This document shows positions 1-10,481 of a stretch of 64,000 bases of DNA, piece after piece (position 1 is the stretch's first letter; each line of letters starts with the position of its first letter). Origin of the DNA: [Limnothrix rosea] IAM M-220 (GTDB lineage: Bacteria; Cyanobacteriota; Cyanobacteriia; Cyanobacteriales; MRBY01); assembly GCF_001904615.1 (NCBI RefSeq), contig NZ_MRBY01000002.1, positions 1 through 64,000 of the forward strand, written 5' to 3'. Below the pieces are notes generated by a model. It was not told where the DNA came from and searched no databases. It saw only the letters and a list, made by a program, of their open reading frames with translations. The position numbers and the translations under genes were made by a program.

Positions 1-175
1 GCTCTCCCATTCACCGCGTCGTACTTCCGAGCATGCTTAAGCAAAACTCACGTTAAATATCAATATTTATTTTCTGTTTGTTCTCGATGGCTAAATCCAT
101 AGGCGATCGCCACAAAAATTCAGACATCAGGCATCTTTGATTTTGCAAACTTTTCATTGGGCAGCATTCCCAGAT

Positions 176-1132
176 TCAGCGAGAAACACGGGGGTCAAGG
201 AGAGCATAGCTGAGGTCAGCGATCCCATTAAAAATCACCACCAAAAACGCATAGATAATCGTAATACCCATAATCACAGGCGTGTCATTGCGGTTAATTG
301 ACTCAATTAACAGAGCGCCAATACCCGGAACCCGAAAAATTTGTTCGGTAATTAACGCCCCCGTAAAAATTGAGGGCATATCAATGGCCATTAATGTGAC
401 CACGGGAATTAAAGCATTGCGGAGAATGTGTTTTCTGAGGACAGCAAATTCTGTTAAACCCTTGGCGTAGGCGGTGCGGATATAGTCTTGGGGTAATTCT
501 TCGAGGATGGCATTGCGAATGAAGCGCGTCAAAACGGCCGACTGGTACAACGCCAACACAACAATGGGCATCATCGACTGCTGGATCTGCTGCCATAGGG
601 TTTGTAAATTCGTGATTTCTAATGTGCTGTTATAAATAAAGGGCAACCATTTCAGCCACACACTAAAAATAATGATGAATAATAGTCCGGTAAAAAATGT
701 CGGCAGAGAATAGCCCAGAAAGGCAAAGGTTGTCGCCAGTTGATCCAGTAGAGAGTTGCGGCGCATGGCTGAGATAATCCCCAAGGGAAAGGCGATCGCC
801 GCACTGACCGCGTAGGAAATCCCCACCACCCAGAGCGTAGTGGGCAAACGTTGCAAAATTAAACCCAACACGGGGCTACGACTGGTAAAGGAATAGCCGA
901 GATCTCCTTGGCATAACGCCCAGAGCCATTTCACATACCGAATATAAAAGGGCTGATCTAAACCCAGCGATCGCCGAATCGCTTCCCGCACCTCTGGGGT
1001 GATGGCCGGATTTGTGGCAAATTCACTCATCGGGTCACCGGGCGCTAAGGCCAAAATGGTGAAAATCACAAAGCTAATGGCTAGTAACGTCGGGACGGCG
1101 ATCGCCAGTTTTTTCAAAATAAAACGAATCAT
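176..1132 (-). CDS. ABC transporter permease, DppB/GsiC type (peptide or glutathione import)
   Basis: This is an inner-membrane permease subunit of a peptide/nickel/glutathione-type ABC importer, 318 residues, the usual length. It starts with a basic residue run and a membrane helix. It then has the family's N-terminal APGDP segment, several further membrane segments, and the cytoplasmic coupling (EAA) loop around residues 215-240 (DYIRTAYAKGL followed by RNALIPVVT). The start lies 21 bases after the stop of the isoaspartyl peptidase, so the two are probably one transcript. In E. coli the homologous peptidase iaaA precedes the glutathione importer gsiABCD, which makes GsiC a reasonable comparison. 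No ATPase, binding protein or second permease is visible in the window, so the substrate cannot be told. The family call is firm; the substrate is inference. Confidence 0.9.
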   Translation of the reverse strand: MIRFILKKLAIAVPTLLAISFVIFTILALAPGDPMSEFATNPAITPEVREAIRRSLGLDQPFYIRYVKWLWALCQGDLGYSFTSRSPVLGLILQRLPTTLWVVGISYAVSAAIAFPLGIISAMRRNSLLDQLATTFAFLGYSLPTFFTGLLFIIIFSVWLKWLPFIYNSTLEITNLQTLWQQIQQSMMPIVVLALYQSAVLTRFIRNAILEELPQDYIRTAYAKGLTEFAVLRKHILRNALIPVVTLMAIDMPSIFTGALITEQIFRVPGIGALLIESINRNDTPVIMGITIIYAFLVVIFNGIADLSYALLDPRVSR

Positions 1133-1153
1133 TTAAAACCCCTACGGTACTCA

Positions 1154-2095
1154 TCACACAGAACCAACACCCGGTTCAATGTGCCATTCCAGCGTATCGC
1201 CAACAGCATCACCATCATGGTAGGCCGCCAGTAGAACTTCACTAGTTTTGCCCCACACAATATTGCCTTGGACATCAAGGGAAATGGCACCGAGATCCCG
1301 CTGATTTTTTGTAGATTCATCAATGGACTTTTGCATCGCCTCAGCTAGAGTCATGCCATCTGTCACCCGAATCACAATTTTTGCGGCCAAACATTCATCA
1401 ATAATGTCTTCCCCAATGCCTGTGCAACTCACACCCGCCACAGTTGTCGCATAATTTCCCGCAGGCATAGCCGAATCACTCACCCGACCAATACGCTCTA
1501 GCCCTTTACCACCAGTGGAAGTTGCAGCAGCCACCTTGCCGTCTTGATCGAGAGCAACTACCCCAATTGTGCCGCGCCGCGCCGTACTCGCCATTTCATC
1601 TTCAGCGACAACACCCGCCATACTGCTCCTGAAATTTCCTTGGCGCTCAGCCAGCCATTCATGGAGCCGCAAATCGGTGAGGGGGTTATGAATAGGCATT
1701 TGTAATTCGCGCACCATTTCCGCCGCCCCAAGATCTGATAACACACGATCCGTTTCCGTCTGGAGAACCTGCGCCACTTCGATAGGATTTTTGATACGAC
1801 TCACATTAATGACACCACTAAATTTTTGGGCTGAACCATCCATGAGGGAGGCACTCATGCGAATTTGTCCGTCCGACTGCAACACCGATCCTGTACCGGC
1901 ATTAAACCGAGGCTCATCTTCCATGAGTTTTGCGCCTAAAATTACGGCCTCAACGGCACTACCACCCTTTTCTAAAAAGTCATAAACTGCGGTGACAATC
2001 CGATGGAGGGATTCACGTACTGCAGTTAAACCACCTTTCCCTTTTAGGGAGCTGCCGGCTCCACCGTGAATAATGAGTTTTGGTCGGACACCCAT
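1154..2095 (-). CDS. iaaA: Isoaspartyl peptidase / L-asparaginase (plant-type Ntn hydrolase)
   Basis: The enzyme hydrolyses isoaspartyl dipeptides and asparagine. It is made as an inactive chain that cuts itself to expose a catalytic threonine. The 313-residue protein opens with the family signature IHGGAGSS. The cleavage site is seen as RRGTIGVVALD near residue 170, with Thr of GTIG as nucleophile. The glycine-rich substrate loop TSTGG follows, and later the TTVAGVSCTGIGE segment. Length is normal for the plant-type family. It is followed at 21 bases by an ABC permease on the same strand, suggesting co-expression with peptide uptake. The start MGVRPKLIIHGG is the natural one because the first beta strand begins immediately after it. 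Confidence 0.93.
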   Translation of the reverse strand: MGVRPKLIIHGGAGSSLKGKGGLTAVRESLHRIVTAVYDFLEKGGSAVEAVILGAKLMEDEPRFNAGTGSVLQSDGQIRMSASLMDGSAQKFSGVINVSRIKNPIEVAQVLQTETDRVLSDLGAAEMVRELQMPIHNPLTDLRLHEWLAERQGNFRSSMAGVVAEDEMASTARRGTIGVVALDQDGKVAAATSTGGKGLERIGRVSDSAMPAGNYATTVAGVSCTGIGEDIIDECLAAKIVIRVTDGMTLAEAMQKSIDESTKNQRDLGAISLDVQGNIVWGKTSEVLLAAYHDGDAVGDTLEWHIEPGVGSV

Positions 2096-2405
2096 GTTTT
2101 TTAGCCTCAGTAATAATCGCTCATATCCGTGTGCAACGATATCACGTTAAACCTTGCCTTAAAGACAGTGATTGATCGAGACTCAAATTTTTATAACATC
2201 TAGCAATTCACTCCGGGCGATCGCCCCAGTCCCCTGCAACCTTAAGAGCTGAAACCTAGATTTTTCGGGATCAAAATTCCCGTCATCCCACAAAAAATTC
2301 ACACAATGGAGAGTTGAACGCTGTAAAGTGTGACATATATTTAACCAACCCCCTATTTTGTCGTTCGTTGTGACTCATTCTTACGAGTTCTCTACCCAAC
2401 CGTCT
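2096..2405. other. Intergenic region between divergent genes
   Basis: About 310 bases separate the divergent iaaA and WecG-type genes. The stretch holds one HIP1 octamer near 2219 and an AT-rich segment near 2335-2345. It must carry both promoters, but I cannot point to a convincing -10/-35 pair, and I see no RNA gene. Confidence 0.5.
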
Positions 2406-3128
2406 ATGTTGACCACTGACGCATTGCCCAGTCTGCCGGTTTTTGAAATTCCTGTTCATCTCCACGGAGACTATCCCCAATGGTTGACGAACCGCATTTG
2501 TGCGGGCGAAGGAACTCATGTTGTCACTCTAAATGCTGAAATTGCCATGATGACCCAGCGGGATCCGGCGATCGCCACGGTGATCAAGCAGGCGGATTTG
2601 GTGATTCCTGACGGTGCAGGGGTGGTTTTTTATCTCAAGCTTAAGGGCAAAAATCAAGCGCGTTTTCCGGGTATCGAGCTAGCAGAAGCCATGCTGGCAA
2701 GGGCGGCAAAAAATCATTGGCAAGTGGTTTTTTTTGGCGGTGCACCGGGTGTTGCCGACAAGGCAAAAGACAAATGGCTGCGACATTATCCCCAGCTACA
2801 TATCACCACCCAACACGGCTATCTCACCCCCGAAACAGAGCAGGCATGGCAAATCACACTTCAAGATTTACAGCCTCAGTTGATTTTCACCTGTCTCGGT
2901 GTACCAAAACAGGAATTTTGGATCCGCCACCATCGTCATCTCTGTCCCCACAGTACATGGCTCGGTTTGGGGGGGAGTTTTGATGTGTGGTCTGGCCTGA
3001 AACAACGTGCTCCTAAACTTTGGCAACAGCTGCACCTTGAATGGCTTTATCGCCTCTTGCAAGAGCCTTCCCGCTGGCGACGGATGCTCGCAATTCCGCA
3101 GTTTGTCTGGCGATCGCTCTGGTCCTAG
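2406..3128 (+). CDS. WecG/TagA/CpsF family glycosyltransferase
   Basis: These membrane-associated enzymes transfer N-acetylmannosamine-type sugars to lipid-linked intermediates in polysaccharide and teichoic-acid-like pathways. Diagnostic segments are TLNAEIAMMTQRDP, DLVIPDGAGVV, the GGAPGVADKA nucleotide-sugar loop, and LGVPKQEFW followed by LGLGGSFDVWSG near the C-terminus. The open frame begins with TTG at 2358, but the first ATG is at 2406 (MLTTDALPSLPVF), and I prefer it because the extra 16 residues look non-conserved. From 2406 the protein is 240 residues, typical for the family. No polysaccharide cluster surrounds it; the neighbours are a divergent peptidase and a convergent sensor kinase. 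Substrate is unknown. Confidence 0.88.
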   Translation: MLTTDALPSLPVFEIPVHLHGDYPQWLTNRICAGEGTHVVTLNAEIAMMTQRDPAIATVIKQADLVIPDGAGVVFYLKLKGKNQARFPGIELAEAMLARAAKNHWQVVFFGGAPGVADKAKDKWLRHYPQLHITTQHGYLTPETEQAWQITLQDLQPQLIFTCLGVPKQEFWIRHHRHLCPHSTWLGLGGSFDVWSGLKQRAPKLWQQLHLEWLYRLLQEPSRWRRMLAIPQFVWRSLWS

Positions 3129-3174
3129 TGACTCAACCCGGCAACCAGATTTTTAATCCTTTTTATTTTTGTCG

Positions 3175-6100
3175 CTAACTGTTTTCAACGGACATAGGTT
3201 GCAACCTTTGAAGGGTTTGGGCAGCTTGTTCTAACACCGTCACTAAAGCTGGAATTTTAATGGGCTTACTGAGGTATTCATCCATACCAGCTTCTAGGCA
3301 AGCTTGGCGATCGCCGGCCATCGCATTGGCTGTCATCGCAATAATTATTGGCAGCGGAGCCGTTAAATGAATAGATTGCCAACGTTCTTTGATCACCCTA
3401 GTCGCCTCTAAGCCATCCATTTCAGGCATTTGCACATCCATAAAAATCACGTCATAGCCACTAATCTCCACAGCACAAATCGCCTCTAAACCATTTGCCG
3501 CCACATCAGCTTTATAGCCCAATCGCTTTAGCACATTAAGCGCCACCTTTTGATTGACGACATTGTCTTCCACCAGCAAAATCTTTAGGGGATGAGTGCC
3601 ACCAAAGCTCTGATCAAAGACCGATAACTGCCCCCGTTGAGATGCCATGTCCGACGCACTTGATTTCTGAGTAAACATCGACATCAGACTGCCATACAGC
3701 TGTGATCGTTTAATAGGTTGATTGAGAATAATCGTAAAATTATCTTGGGACAAGGATGTCTCACTTGGCTGTTGTCCAATGCCATTTAACAAAACAACAG
3801 GTAGCCTTGGATATCGCTCTCGAATCTTTTGGAGAGCCTGTAACTCATCCTCCTCCATCGCCCAATGACCCATCAAGAAAACATCAACAGATAATTCACC
3901 AGAATCCATTTGCATTAAGGCATCAGCTAGAGAAGTGGCGATGTGGCTACGGACAGCAAAATATGCCAGATGAGCAGCCAGACTACGGCACACAAAATGA
4001 TTGGGATGCAGAATCAACGCTGATTTTTTGAGCAATTGTTTGCTGACGGTAAGCTGCGGTTGTTGCTCTGGTAGACCCTCGTCTGGGGCAATTTCCAAAG
4101 GCAGCTGACAATAGAACACCGTTTGGACACGGTCAAAATCATATCCCTCTAACTGTAAAGGGCGTATAGCTTCTGCTTTTTCGCCAGCACTACTGCCGTG
4201 GCTTTCTACCCAAATTGTGCCACCCATGGCCTTGGCCAAACGCTGACTAATGGCAAGTCCTAAACCAGTACCACCGTAATGTCTTGTTGTTGAAGCATCC
4301 ACTTGACTAAAGGACTGGAACAGTCTGTCCATTCGCTCTGGCGGAATACCGATGCCTGTGTCTAAGACGGCAAAGGTCAATAGCTGCGATCGCCGCGCTC
4401 CCACACCACAAGCATTAGCCTGAACGAAAATGGCAATTTCCCCTTGATCGGTAAATTTGACTGCATTGCCCAAAAGATTCACTAAAATTTGCCGCAGACG
4501 CGTGATGTCACCAATCACCCAAGGCGCGAGGTGATCATCCATGACATAGGCAAGGTGTAGGGATTTTTTGCTGGCACGGGGCGCGACAATATCAAGGCAT
4601 TCTTCAATGCATTGGCGTACCTGAAAGGGTTGAGTTTCGAGCTCTAATTTCCCCGATTCAATTTTCGAAAAATCTAAAATGTCATTAATAATTGCTAAAA
4701 GATTATTGCCACTATTGCGAATAATTTCGACAAATTCCTTTTGCTGGGGTTTTAATTTGGTATCGAGCAATAATCCGGTCATAACAATGACGGCATTCAT
4801 CGGTGTTCGAATTTCATGGCTCATGGTGGCAAGAAATTCACTTTTGGTACGGTTCGCTTGTTCGGCTTCTTCCTTGGCAAGTTTAAGTTGATTATCGGCG
4901 GCTATTTTCTCGGTAATGTCTGTCATGGTGCCGACAATCCGAAACGGTAGACCCCGTTCGTTGCGAAGACATTTAGCTTTGTTGTACACCCAACGGTACT
5001 CGCCATCACGATGCAAAATGCGGTGGGTGGATTCGTACAGGGGCGTTTTTCCCGCAAGGTGTTTTTGCAAGGTGGCTTCGGCGATCGCCAGATCATCAGG
5101 ATGTACCCGCCGTGACCAGGTTTCATATACATGGGGCAAAGGCTGATCTTCGTAACCAATAATCCTCATCCACGCAGGAGAATAATAAACATGGTGGGAA
5201 TCTAAATTAATATCCCAGATGCCATCATTGGTGGCGGCGATCGCCAACCCATAACGCTCTTCACTCTGTCGAAGTTTTTTCTCCGTTGCATGGCGTTTTT
5301 GTACCTGTTCATAGAGATCATTCGTGCGAATCTCGACCTGCCCCTCTAAACTAGCCGCATTATGCCGAATCGATTCAAACTGCGCCTGCAGCACATTTAA
5401 CATCACCTGAAAATTGTGACTAAGATTAGCAAACTCAAAAATCTGACTCTCCGGCAAAATAATTTGCTGATCATGCTGAAATCGATCCTGCACATTCGCC
5501 GTCATTGCACTCAGACGATTCAGCGGCGTACCCAGCCAGCGACTCACCCAAAAAGCAGTCACCACCGTCGCCAACAATAAAATCCAAACGAGAGAAAGAC
5601 TGCGAATATAGTGAACTTCCAGCTCTTCGATGTAGGGCGCAATATCAAGCGTCACCCACAAATCGACGGGCAACAAAGTATCACGCACAGGACTATTAAT
5701 CACGCCAACGGACTGCCGCCAACGACTCATGGCAGGAACCCCATGTTCTATCGGCAGCAACGACAAAGAAACCCCCTCAGACAGCGGCTGATTATCCCGC
5801 TCCCCTAAACCCGTCCAAGGCTGTCCCACTGCCATCAGTCCATCAGAATCCGCAATAATTTGCTGAGCTGGGCGATCGACAATGAATGCCCGCAACCGAT
5901 CAATGCCCAGTCCCCGTAGTTCAGTCCGTAAAAAAGTATTTAAAACATTGACATTGATCTCTGCATAAACTGCCCCTTGACGCTCTGGCAGTGGGAAATA
6001 GTAATCCAAATGCAAAGTCCCGTCTTTTTTTTCAATAGCGGCCACCGGATCGCCTGTTTGGAGAGCCTCCTCAAATTTCAAACGAATACTCTCATGGATC

Positions 6101-6996
6101 ATCCCCCCCTGCTGCTCCGGTGAGGAGTCACGGCTTTGCTGCATAAGAAGTGACCCATTTTGGTCAAAGAGCTTAATTCTGTCCAGCTCAGGCAACAACG
6201 TTTGCAGACTTTCCATGGCGATCGCCACATTTTCTGACCCTAGACCTCCCCGAGCGATCAACTCCACAAGATAATTTAACGGCAAGAGATATTGATTTTC
6301 TGACAGGCGTAGCTCCTCCATTAGACCTTGACTAGATTGCACTAAAACTTGCTCAACCTCTTGAGTAATTTTGTCAAATCTCTCATTTGCATAGAGCACC
6401 ATTTGAGTTAAGAGAGAAAACAAAACAAAGGCAATTAAAACATTGAAAATAACTTGCTGAAGGGAAGATTTTGATTTATTTTCTTCGTCAAAAAAAACCT
6501 TTTTTAAAGGAATATAAGTAATGATCAGACTGCTAATTTCCACATTGAAAATACCATTCACAGCTTGTTTCAATGCAATCATCCAAGTACTTTGCCAATC
6601 CATAGGCAACAGATAACCATAGGAAATCAAAACCAATGGGATCCCCAAACATAGCCAGTAGACCGCATTATAACCAACGATATTTTGGCGATTTTTTTGC
6701 CATAAATAGCTAACAAATAAAACTTCGGCGGTAAAGATTACAACGGCATAGGGATGATGCCACAGCGTATAGGTATAACTACTAGCAAGGCATCCAGTTA
6801 TAATCGCCCAAAATGGCCCATAGATAAATAAGACAAGCCAAACCGCAATGGAACCAAATAAAAAATCAATCCCAAAAAACAAGTTAAGATTGCAAACATT
6901 TCCAAGGTAGGCACAGGCGGCCAGAAGTAATAATAACCAAGGTTGTCTTGGGAAGATGGATCTCATTTTCTGTTGGATCTGTTGCACACTATCCAT
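3175..6996 (-). CDS. Hybrid sensor histidine kinase with N-terminal membrane domain, PAS and two receivers
   Basis: This 1273-residue membrane sensor is a one-gene phosphorelay. In order it shows a hydrophobic N-terminal region with about six helices (residues ~20-200, MASE1-like), an extracytoplasmic sensing segment (~210-465), a further helix, HAMP (~490-545), a coiled coil, PAS plus PAC (~590-705), and the dimerisation domain with phospho-acceptor His in [10 protein letters not shown]. An HATPase domain follows ([35 protein letters not shown]). The first receiver-like domain (~1000-1110) is degenerate: I see no canonical Asp pair. The last receiver is complete ([23 protein letters not shown], and Lys in LSKPIK). 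No partner regulator is adjacent. The signal sensed is unknown. Confidence 0.93.
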   Translation of the reverse strand: MDSVQQIQQKMRSIFPRQPWLLLLLAACAYLGNVCNLNLFFGIDFLFGSIAVWLVLFIYGPFWAIITGCLASSYTYTLWHHPYAVVIFTAEVLFVSYLWQKNRQNIVGYNAVYWLCLGIPLVLISYGYLLPMDWQSTWMIALKQAVNGIFNVEISSLIITYIPLKKVFFDEENKSKSSLQQVIFNVLIAFVLFSLLTQMVLYANERFDKITQEVEQVLVQSSQGLMEELRLSENQYLLPLNYLVELIARGGLGSENVAIAMESLQTLLPELDRIKLFDQNGSLLMQQSRDSSPEQQGGMIHESIRLKFEEALQTGDPVAAIEKKDGTLHLDYYFPLPERQGAVYAEINVNVLNTFLRTELRGLGIDRLRAFIVDRPAQQIIADSDGLMAVGQPWTGLGERDNQPLSEGVSLSLLPIEHGVPAMSRWRQSVGVINSPVRDTLLPVDLWVTLDIAPYIEELEVHYIRSLSLVWILLLATVVTAFWVSRWLGTPLNRLSAMTANVQDRFQHDQQIILPESQIFEFANLSHNFQVMLNVLQAQFESIRHNAASLEGQVEIRTNDLYEQVQKRHATEKKLRQSEERYGLAIAATNDGIWDINLDSHHVYYSPAWMRIIGYEDQPLPHVYETWSRRVHPDDLAIAEATLQKHLAGKTPLYESTHRILHRDGEYRWVYNKAKCLRNERGLPFRIVGTMTDITEKIAADNQLKLAKEEAEQANRTKSEFLATMSHEIRTPMNAVIVMTGLLLDTKLKPQQKEFVEIIRNSGNNLLAIINDILDFSKIESGKLELETQPFQVRQCIEECLDIVAPRASKKSLHLAYVMDDHLAPWVIGDITRLRQILVNLLGNAVKFTDQGEIAIFVQANACGVGARRSQLLTFAVLDTGIGIPPERMDRLFQSFSQVDASTTRHYGGTGLGLAISQRLAKAMGGTIWVESHGSSAGEKAEAIRPLQLEGYDFDRVQTVFYCQLPLEIAPDEGLPEQQPQLTVSKQLLKKSALILHPNHFVCRSLAAHLAYFAVRSHIATSLADALMQMDSGELSVDVFLMGHWAMEEDELQALQKIRERYPRLPVVLLNGIGQQPSETSLSQDNFTIILNQPIKRSQLYGSLMSMFTQKSSASDMASQRGQLSVFDQSFGGTHPLKILLVEDNVVNQKVALNVLKRLGYKADVAANGLEAICAVEISGYDVIFMDVQMPEMDGLEATRVIKERWQSIHLTAPLPIIIAMTANAMAGDRQACLEAGMDEYLSKPIKIPALVTVLEQAAQTLQRLQPMSVENS

Positions 6997-7513
6997 TCTT
7001 TATGAAAATAACCTTAAAATATCTATCTAGAATGACATTTTCTCCATCTCAGTAAGGGATCAATACACATTTTTTGATAAACAGAGAACTAGACGAAAGT
7101 TAGTCAATTGTGGAGGCTTTAGTTTAATGTAATTCAATCAAGATAATAATATTATATATATCTTCTTTTGTTTTGCTTCTATTGCTTGAATCTTCGGTTT
7201 TCCTTAAGGAATATGGTGCTCGGAGAAGGCTTTGAATACAATTACTCTACAGTGGTTATCAAGGGTATCTGCTAGGTTTCTGTCAAAGGAGTAATGAACG
7301 ATGATGAAGGGATAAAAAAAGTTGATGTGGTATTTACTTCAGAAAAAAATGTGTATTTTAACTGGACAAGGAAAAATCTATTGCTCTGATGCTGGTTGCG
7401 AGAAAAGCAGTTTTTTTTAATCTAAAGTGATCGATTTATCTTCTGCTTTCGTTTCTTTTGCGAAATTCGGGCATACTTTGTTCAGTGGTATTTTGAGTGG
7501 GGCTATAGGGGCT
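6997..7513. other. AT-rich intergenic region
   Basis: Between the sensor kinase start and the likely ATG of the next gene lie about 500 bases, very AT-rich around 7130-7170. A Shine-Dalgarno-like AGGAG sits near 7288, but the frames after it end within 4 to 31 codons and resemble no protein I know. There is a T-run at 7411-7418. No RNA gene is recognised. Confidence 0.5.
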
Positions 7514-7951
7514 ATGAAAACGGGATTTGTCACAGTGGGTATTTGGTTGGCGATGGGTTTTGTCTCGTCGGGAATGCAGGCTTTGCCATGGCAGTCTAAC
7601 CGTACAACGATTCAAGATCTAGAAAATCTTTGTCGGGGCGATCGCCAGCTGGAACAGGTCAAAACAGAGTTTGGCAATAGGGTCTATAGCGGCACAATTA
7701 ACTTAGCTCGCGTTTTTAAAACGTCGGGCTGTGAGGCAGGCGATCGCCTTGAGGGAAAATTTACGGTGATGGGCATTGGGCAGACTCGCTGTGAGGGTGA
7801 TATCACGATTGAATTTGTTGATCAATACACTGCCAATCTCGAATGGGATATCGTTAACGCCAAAAACCAAGCAAACTGTCCTGTGCGCCATACCTTTTGG
7901 CAAACCCAAGTCACCCGCAGTGATGCACCGCAAACTGACACAGGGTTTTAG
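7514..7951 (+). CDS. Small exported protein of unknown function
   Basis: I do not recognise this family. The frame can be opened with GTG at 7427, but the ATG at 7514 gives a clean signal peptide (MKTGFVTVGIWLAMGFVSS, cleavage probably after GMQA), so I place the start there; it yields 145 residues. The mature part has four cysteines (in LCRGD, SGCEAGD, TRCEGD and ANCPVRH), which could form two disulfides in the periplasm. The mix of short charged strands suggests a small beta-rich fold. It stands alone between an AT-rich gap and a convergent methyltransferase. Two HIP1 sites lie inside, so it looks native. Confidence 0.65.
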   Translation: MKTGFVTVGIWLAMGFVSSGMQALPWQSNRTTIQDLENLCRGDRQLEQVKTEFGNRVYSGTINLARVFKTSGCEAGDRLEGKFTVMGIGQTRCEGDITIEFVDQYTANLEWDIVNAKNQANCPVRHTFWQTQVTRSDAPQTDTGF

Positions 7952-8022
7952 TTCGATCAGCTCTTGTTGAGAGTAATGCCATTCTTGAGGTCAATAATCT
8001 CTGGCGATCGCCATTTTTTTGC

Positions 8023-8664
8023 TTAATTAGAAAGGTCAGGTTTTTGCCAAATGGTTAACAGCACGCCAAACATCAAATATTCATGGCGCACGGTTTCTAA
8101 ACCAACTGCATTGCCCATTTCAGTACGTTCTTGGCGAGAATAAAACCGAATACCACCCGGTGAAAAAGGCGACCCACTGCCCTGGAATAATTCACCCTTG
8201 CCATAGTCCGCTAAATAAAATTTGCCTTCCGGTTTTAAAACCCGCGCCATTTCCCCTAGAACTTTCTGGGGATTTGGGTAGTGCAAAAAGCTAATTGTGT
8301 TAAAGGCAGCATCAAATGTATTGTCTGCAAAAGGCTGTGATTCTGCGTTGCCGAGGGTAAAGGTGAGGCGATCGCCCCATTGATTTTTCTCTCTCGCCTG
8401 TCGCAACATTTCCGGCGATAAATCCAAACCCACTCCCGTTAGATCAGGATAAAGGCCACCTAAACGTTTAAACAATTTACCCGTGCCACAACCGAGATCG
8501 AGCACATACCCATCCTCTGGAAAATCCGTATATTCCAGCATTCTTTTATGGACAGCCTGATAAAAAGGTGTCGTCAACAAAATGTCGTAGTTCGGTGCCC
8601 AACGATCAAAAAAGCTTCGTTTTCTCTCAAAAAGGCGATCGCCCCTCATTTCCACATTCCTCAA
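8023..8664 (-). CDS. Class I SAM-dependent methyltransferase (UbiE/MenG-like)
   Basis: A soluble methyltransferase of 213 residues. The SAM-binding motif I is YVLDLGCGTGKLF near residue 55, followed by acidic motif II (GVGLDLSPEMLRQA) and the motif LTFTLGNAESQPFADNTFD. The N-terminal segment FFDRWAPNYDILLTTPFY resembles the UbiE/Coq5 entry region, but the C-terminal quinone methylase signature is not obvious, so the substrate is left open. An internal start at 8649 (MRGDRLF) is equally possible; the five extra residues carry no signal. Confidence 0.82.
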   Translation of the reverse strand: MRNVEMRGDRLFERKRSFFDRWAPNYDILLTTPFYQAVHKRMLEYTDFPEDGYVLDLGCGTGKLFKRLGGLYPDLTGVGLDLSPEMLRQAREKNQWGDRLTFTLGNAESQPFADNTFDAAFNTISFLHYPNPQKVLGEMARVLKPEGKFYLADYGKGELFQGSGSPFSPGGIRFYSRQERTEMGNAVGLETVRHEYLMFGVLLTIWQKPDLSN

Positions 8665-8845
8665 CTAATCTGTTTTTAACCTGACTTATTTTTTAACGCA
8701 TTTATCGCCACAACCTGTCACGATTTAGCGCAAAAGCCATAGTGCGGGCAATTACCCGTTTAGAGAAGCAAACCCAACAAAAAATCTCCCCGGCGCACCG
8801 AAGAGACAATAGACCTTTTACGTGAAACTGGAAATTAGGAAGCGA

Positions 8846-10159
8846 TTAAGCAAACCATTCTTCTACAGCATCTTCTTTCGTATTGGTATTACGAGAAGGA
8901 GTCGCTCTATCGAAGGTCATGTGAACAGAACGAGTTTGCTCACCATCTGCCGCAACCGCAACAATGGGGTAATCAATATTGCCGTCTTGGAAAGACATCT
9001 GGAAGCGGAAAGTCCCATCGGGATTGAGCTTAATCGGCTGACCACCAATAGTCACCGTTGCATCAGGCTCCGTCGCACCGTAAACAATCAGCTCAGCATC
9101 AGCAACGAGCCAGAACTTGCGGGGACGGGCGGGCGGCATAGAAGCAAAACCAGCACCGGACATATTGAGGCCAGAAACATTGCTGAGACCAGACGCATTC
9201 GGCACAGCCCACATGCCCATACCAGAGGGGAAAACATAGGAACTGAGGGACTCTTGGGGTGGTACAGAACCCGCAACATGTTGCATAGAACCATAGAGAG
9301 AACCCGCAATACGTTGTGCTTCGAGGGACTGTAAATCACCAAAGATTTCGTCGTAAATAGGATTGCTCTCTGCTGCTGCTGCCGCCGCTGCTGCTGCCGC
9401 TGCTTCTGCTTGCTTCTTAGCGGGCGGTACAAGATTGTAAACGGTCTTGCCTTGAAGATCTTCTTCCCAATTTACGGTGACGAAAATGTCCTCAACCCAG
9501 TCGCTGGGGTAAACGGGAGGAACACGGATCGGTGCAGATTTAGCGAGGCTTAACCAACGACCATCGGCACAACGGTAACCAATATCGAGAATGTAGTCGC
9601 GATCGCTGACCGGAATAGGGAAATACCATTCCCGAGCCATTTCATCACAGAGATATTCCTGAACGTTATGGGGGGCTTGGTGGTTGAGATCAAGATCAGT
9701 AACGTCATAGAGACGTAAAGCAATTTGCTGACCTCCTTGGTTGCGGAGATATTGCTTGTGGTCGTTGGGGATATCCCAGTAAGCGTAAGCCCATTGAGGA
9801 TCGCGGGGCAGCAAAACAATACGACTTTGGCCGTAACCACCGGGAAGATCACCGAGATCTTCATCAGCAGTGGCTAGATCTTCCTCAACAGGATTGTCTT
9901 GACCGATCTCAAATTTTGCTGCTTCCACTAGGGTTTCCTCCTCTTCACGATTGACGGGATTTGCTGTTTCTTCTGTTGGTGCTTTTGCGGCTATGGGGTT
10001 GGTGTTGTAGTTCGCTTTTTGCTTTACTTCAGCAAGGAGTTGATCCTTGCGCATACGGCTATAGCGACTGATATTGAGTCTACTTGCCACTTTGCGCAGC
10101 TGCCTTAGGGTCATCTCTTCGAAGTTTTCTTCGAATCCATTGCTATTGGCCATGGTCAT
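8846..10159 (-). CDS. DUF4912 protein with N-terminal Rho-N/SAP-like domain
   Basis: Function is unknown; related proteins are common in cyanobacteria. From the start chosen here the protein has 437 residues. It shows a Rho termination factor N-terminal-like helix pair (MTLRQLRKVASRLNISRYSR, ~15-50), an acidic linker, the DUF4912 domain (~110-230; IVLLPRDPQWAYAYWDIP), an alanine run of about ten residues near position 270, and a C-terminal beta domain (GATEPDATVTIGGQPI). The frame is open up to 10297, but the ATG at 10159 is preceded by a strong GGAGGAG at 8 bases spacing, so the upstream 46 codons are not part of the gene. The Rho-N part suggests nucleic-acid binding; that is inference. Confidence 0.85.
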   Translation of the reverse strand: MTMANSNGFEENFEEMTLRQLRKVASRLNISRYSRMRKDQLLAEVKQKANYNTNPIAAKAPTEETANPVNREEEETLVEAAKFEIGQDNPVEEDLATADEDLGDLPGGYGQSRIVLLPRDPQWAYAYWDIPNDHKQYLRNQGGQQIALRLYDVTDLDLNHQAPHNVQEYLCDEMAREWYFPIPVSDRDYILDIGYRCADGRWLSLAKSAPIRVPPVYPSDWVEDIFVTVNWEEDLQGKTVYNLVPPAKKQAEAAAAAAAAAAAESNPIYDEIFGDLQSLEAQRIAGSLYGSMQHVAGSVPPQESLSSYVFPSGMGMWAVPNASGLSNVSGLNMSGAGFASMPPARPRKFWLVADAELIVYGATEPDATVTIGGQPIKLNPDGTFRFQMSFQDGNIDYPIVAVAADGEQTRSVHMTFDRATPSRNTNTKEDAVEEWFA

Positions 10160-10172
10160 TTGATTGCTCCTC
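10160..10172 (-). promoter_or_regulatory. Ribosome binding site deciding the DUF4912 gene start
   Basis: Read on the minus strand, GGAGGAG lies 8 bases before the ATG at 10159. This is a near-perfect anti-16S match and rules out the longer frame that begins at 10297. Confidence 0.75.
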
Positions 10173-10481
10173 CGTTGCGCTTCTAGTTGGTTATCGATGA
10201 CGAAATTATTGTTAGCTTCGACGCACGGCGATCGCCTGCCTACAAATGTTGTAACAAAGAACGTGAATGATGGATCCCCTATAAGTCTGCTTTCCATGAC
10301 ATTTAATGATTCTGCGTTGTTTCAGGCTGCCTTTATGTCATGCAATCTTGACTTTTGTGATTCTGATAAGTGTTTTTGCTTAACAAAATACTGGTTCAAA
10401 TATGATATTTACCATTGTGAATAGTCAATGTTTAGGGAAATTCGGTAATATGACATCGCTCATTTGCAGTGCAGAGTAACC

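Noticed and set aside
7288-7385. 31-codon frame behind an AGGAG in the gap before the small exported protein
   Set aside because: Spacing of the AGGAG to its ATG is too short, the composition is random-looking, and nothing similar is known.
9360-9420. GCTGCTGCCGCC run as a possible unstable repeat locus
   Set aside because: It encodes the in-frame alanine linker of the DUF4912 protein with mixed codons; no sign of expansion can be judged from one sequence.
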